Positions 5,452 to 6,989 of a DNA stretch of 6,989 bases are shown here, piece after piece. The notes beneath the pieces are model-generated. The model saw only the letters and a program-made list of their open reading frames with translations. It did not search any database and was not told the origin of the DNA. Origin of the DNA: Nitrospirota bacterium. GTDB taxonomy: Bacteria > Nitrospirota > JACRHJ01. Position 1 is the first letter of the stretch; each line of letters begins with the position of its first letter. A program made the position numbers and the translations under genes. The DNA lies in assembly GCA_027328825.1 (NCBI GenBank), contig DAHWTK010000089.1, forward strand, positions 1-6,989. The letters run 5' to 3'.

Positions 5452-5889
5452 ATGTCTGAGCCGGCGAAGGCTACTGTAAAGTTTGTTGGCGGTATGCAGT
5501 TCGTGGGGCAGTCCGGGACGGGACATGCCTTTGTGATGGACGCCGCGCCTGGCGTCGGCGGTGAGAATACGGGCCCCAGGCCGATGGAGCTTCTCCTTAT
5601 AGGCGTCGGCGGCTGCACGGCTATGGACGTGGTCTCGATACTCAGGAAGAAGAAGATGGAAGTGCGCGACCTCGCGGTGAACGTGAAGGGTCACTGGGTC
5701 GATGGCGAGAATACCTACCCGAAATATTTCAAGGACATAGAGATAGAATACGTCGTTACCGGCAGCGACATTACGGAAGAAGCTGTAAAGAGGGCCGTCT
5801 CCCTGTCGGAGGAAAAATACTGCTCCGTCATGGCGAACCTCCGGGGCGTCTCAAAGATAACTACGAGCTATAAAATCATAAGCGAATGA
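5452..5889 (+). CDS. OsmC family thiol protein (YhfA-like subgroup)
   Basis: A 145-residue cytoplasmic OsmC/Ohr-fold protein. OsmC and Ohr reduce organic hydroperoxides with two cysteines in a dimer; the YhfA-like branch to which this seems closer has no settled substrate. Both family cysteines are present: C55 in GGCTAMDV, starting the core helix, and C124 in EEKYCSVMANL. E46 in GPRPMELLL matches the conserved glutamate. The length is typical and the frame intact. The ATG at 5452 follows GGAGGGG (5441-5447); the in-frame TTG at 5410 would add an unlikely hydrophobic stretch. Its TGA overlaps the ATG of the DUF166 gene (ATGA at 5886-5889), so the two proteins are very probably made together and may share a task in thiol or sulfur redox chemistry (inference). 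Confidence 0.92.
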   Translation: MSEPAKATVKFVGGMQFVGQSGTGHAFVMDAAPGVGGENTGPRPMELLLIGVGGCTAMDVVSILRKKKMEVRDLAVNVKGHWVDGENTYPKYFKDIEIEYVVTGSDITEEAVKRAVSLSEEKYCSVMANLRGVSKITTSYKIISE

Positions 5890-6752
5890 AATTACTGATT
5901 GTCTCCAACGACAAATACAGGCCCGGCCCGCGGGAGCCGTTCTCCGTAATAATGGAGGACATATTCTCCGAGCGCGTGATAAACCACCTGAAAAACGACT
6001 ATGCGGATCTTTGCAACGGTTGCGGGAATGACTGCGACCACTGCCGGGACAAGTTCCCCGTGCTGTTCCCGGTGGACTTCAAGGAAGACATCGCCGGCGT
6101 TATACTTCTGCCTGCGGAACTGCCTTATTATGTTGACGACCCGGGCGCATACCTGCCGGAAGAACTGCCTCCGCACGACGTTATGCTTGCGATACACGTG
6201 CACGAGGACCTGCTCCTCTCCCTGCCGGGGCGTGCGCATAATGCGGGCGCCAAGGCATTTATCGTGCCCTCGGAAGACCCGGCGTGGCTGAGCCAGTGGA
6301 TACGCGGCAGGCTCAAAAAAATATGCGACCAGCTCGAAATGGAGAGCGCTTTCCCGAAACCCTTCTGCTCGTTTCTCCCTACGCCCGACCAGCCGGTAAC
6401 GTCCGAGTTCGCGCGCCGTTTCCGAATCGGGAAGCCCAAGATAAAACTCCGTGTGCAGGACGGCAGGATAATAGACGCGCAGGTTATTACCTCCGCCCCG
6501 TGCGGCTGCACTTATTTTGTCGCCAGGAACCTTATAGGCAGGGAGATCGACGAAAATTTAAACGTGGACGTAACAGCGAAATACTGGCACAGCTATCCCT
6601 GCGTCGCCAGCATGGATGTGGACAGGGAGCTTGCCGATGCGCCTTTGCACAAGGGCGGCTATCTGCACTATGAAGCCGTGGCCGACGCCGTAAAAGACGA
6701 AATGCCGGAGATGGATGTTAAGAAGGACAAGGTGCGTATAACCGGGAAATAG
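5886..6752 (+). CDS. DUF166 family protein (PF02593), cysteine-rich, function unknown
   Basis: A 288-residue protein with the signature I associate with DUF166, a family common in methanogens and some anaerobic bacteria. It has sometimes been labelled thymidylate synthase without basis that I know of. Visible are a CX2CX3CX2C cluster (C43, C46, C50, C53) able to bind Fe-S or zinc; APCGCTYFVARNLIG (205-218) with C206 and C208; YPCVASM (237-243) with C239; and LHKGGYLHYEAV (254-265). The C-terminal half is the more conserved part. There is no signal peptide or membrane segment, so it is cytoplasmic. It has no ribosome binding site of its own and overlaps the OsmC gene by 4 bases, so translation is likely coupled. 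The assignment rests on motif memory, not on a profile search; the alternative is an unnamed metal-binding family. Confidence 0.8.
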   Translation: MKLLIVSNDKYRPGPREPFSVIMEDIFSERVINHLKNDYADLCNGCGNDCDHCRDKFPVLFPVDFKEDIAGVILLPAELPYYVDDPGAYLPEELPPHDVMLAIHVHEDLLLSLPGRAHNAGAKAFIVPSEDPAWLSQWIRGRLKKICDQLEMESAFPKPFCSFLPTPDQPVTSEFARRFRIGKPKIKLRVQDGRIIDAQVITSAPCGCTYFVARNLIGREIDENLNVDVTAKYWHSYPCVASMDVDRELADAPLHKGGYLHYEAVADAVKDEMPEMDVKKDKVRITGK

Positions 6753-6766
6753 TCGGCGGTCTTGAG

Positions 6767-6805
6767 AAATCAAAAAGGCCGGGCAATTGCCCGGCCTTTT
6801 GATTT
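6767..6805. terminator. Strong bidirectional Rho-independent terminator
   Basis: A perfect 28-base palindrome (6773-6800) of AAAAGGCCGGGC and its complement around AATT, extended by AAATC/GATTT with one bulged A. The A-tract on one side and T-tract on the other let it stop transcripts from both directions. It ends the OsmC-DUF166 transcript and the convergent gene, whose stop codon is at 6819-6821. Confidence 0.93.
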
Positions 6806-6818
6806 AAAGCTCTAAGGA

Positions 6819-6989
6819 TTACTGCCCCAGCATTTTAATCGCAATAGCCATCTTTGCTTCGGTATTACCCAGTATCCCGCCCACTTCCATTGTCTCGTAG
6901 CTTATTTGTACCCGGCTGCCTTTGGAAATTGAATCGGCGGTTATTGTCTTTCCGTCTGCATCCTGAACTGTCGCGTCGGACTTGAGATA
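6819..6989 (-). CDS. C-terminal 56 residues of an unidentified protein, 5' end beyond the window
   Basis: The - strand frame is open from the window edge to TAA at 6819-6821. The visible sequence starts YLKSDATVQDADGKTITADS and continues SKGSRVQISYETMEVGGILGN, then ends in KMAIAIKMLGQ. The pattern of short beta strands (a D-x-D-G-K turn, then G-S-x-V-x-I-x-Y, then A-x-x-I) resembles the end of small OB-like beta-barrel proteins, often exported, but no family can be named. That it is coding is supported by the open frame running to the window edge, a sensible amphipathic strand pattern, and a stop placed just inside the bidirectional terminator. Confidence 0.7.
   Translation of the reverse strand, partial: YLKSDATVQDADGKTITADSISKGSRVQISYETMEVGGILGNTEAKMAIAIKMLGQ

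Noticed and set aside
6128..6673. Long frames on both strands within the DUF166 gene
   Set aside because: They are rich in Arg, Ser and Pro, typical of out-of-frame reading, and conflict with the conserved cysteine motifs of the real frame.

Overview
The window comes from a Gram-negative (diderm) bacterium. The best evidence is a complete lpxC, the committed enzyme of lipid A synthesis. The DNA looks moderately GC-rich, with AT-rich gaps and frequent ATA and AGG codons. Together with siroheme synthesis, a clostridial-type 2[4Fe-4S] ferredoxin and a DUF166 protein (a family best known from archaea), this suggests an anaerobic or facultative lineage of the Desulfobacterota/Nitrospirota kind. 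That placement is inference; no marker here fixes the phylum.

Left part (1-2550, all + strand): the 3' part of a precorrin-2 dehydrogenase/sirohydrochlorin ferrochelatase gene that starts before the window; lpxC, preceded by a near-consensus sigma-54 type -24/-12 element; and an SDR oxidoreductase with its own strong sigma-70 promoter. Middle (2582-4995): a MidA/NDUFAF7-type methyltransferase on the - strand, convergent with the SDR and divergent from a zinc-dependent alcohol dehydrogenase. The roughly 250-base divergent gap holds a promoter for each gene and a short palindromic repeat-like element.

Right part (5111-6989): a small ferredoxin with an ideal ribosome binding site and a Rho-independent terminator; a possible structured leader; an OsmC-family thiol protein overlapping a cysteine-rich DUF166 protein by 4 bases; a large bidirectional terminator; and the last 56 codons of a convergent - strand gene of unknown function.

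Most genes are housekeeping or single-enzyme units that do not form one pathway. The group that looks like a functional unit is OsmC-DUF166, with the ferredoxin just upstream: three cysteine-based proteins with no assigned substrate. This is the best candidate for something undescribed. Other points of interest are a substituted catalytic aspartate in the siroheme enzyme, the sigma-54-like site before lpxC, and two genes (lpxC and the methyltransferase) whose predicted promoters would give almost leaderless transcripts. No tRNA, rRNA, CRISPR array, transposase or phage gene was seen.
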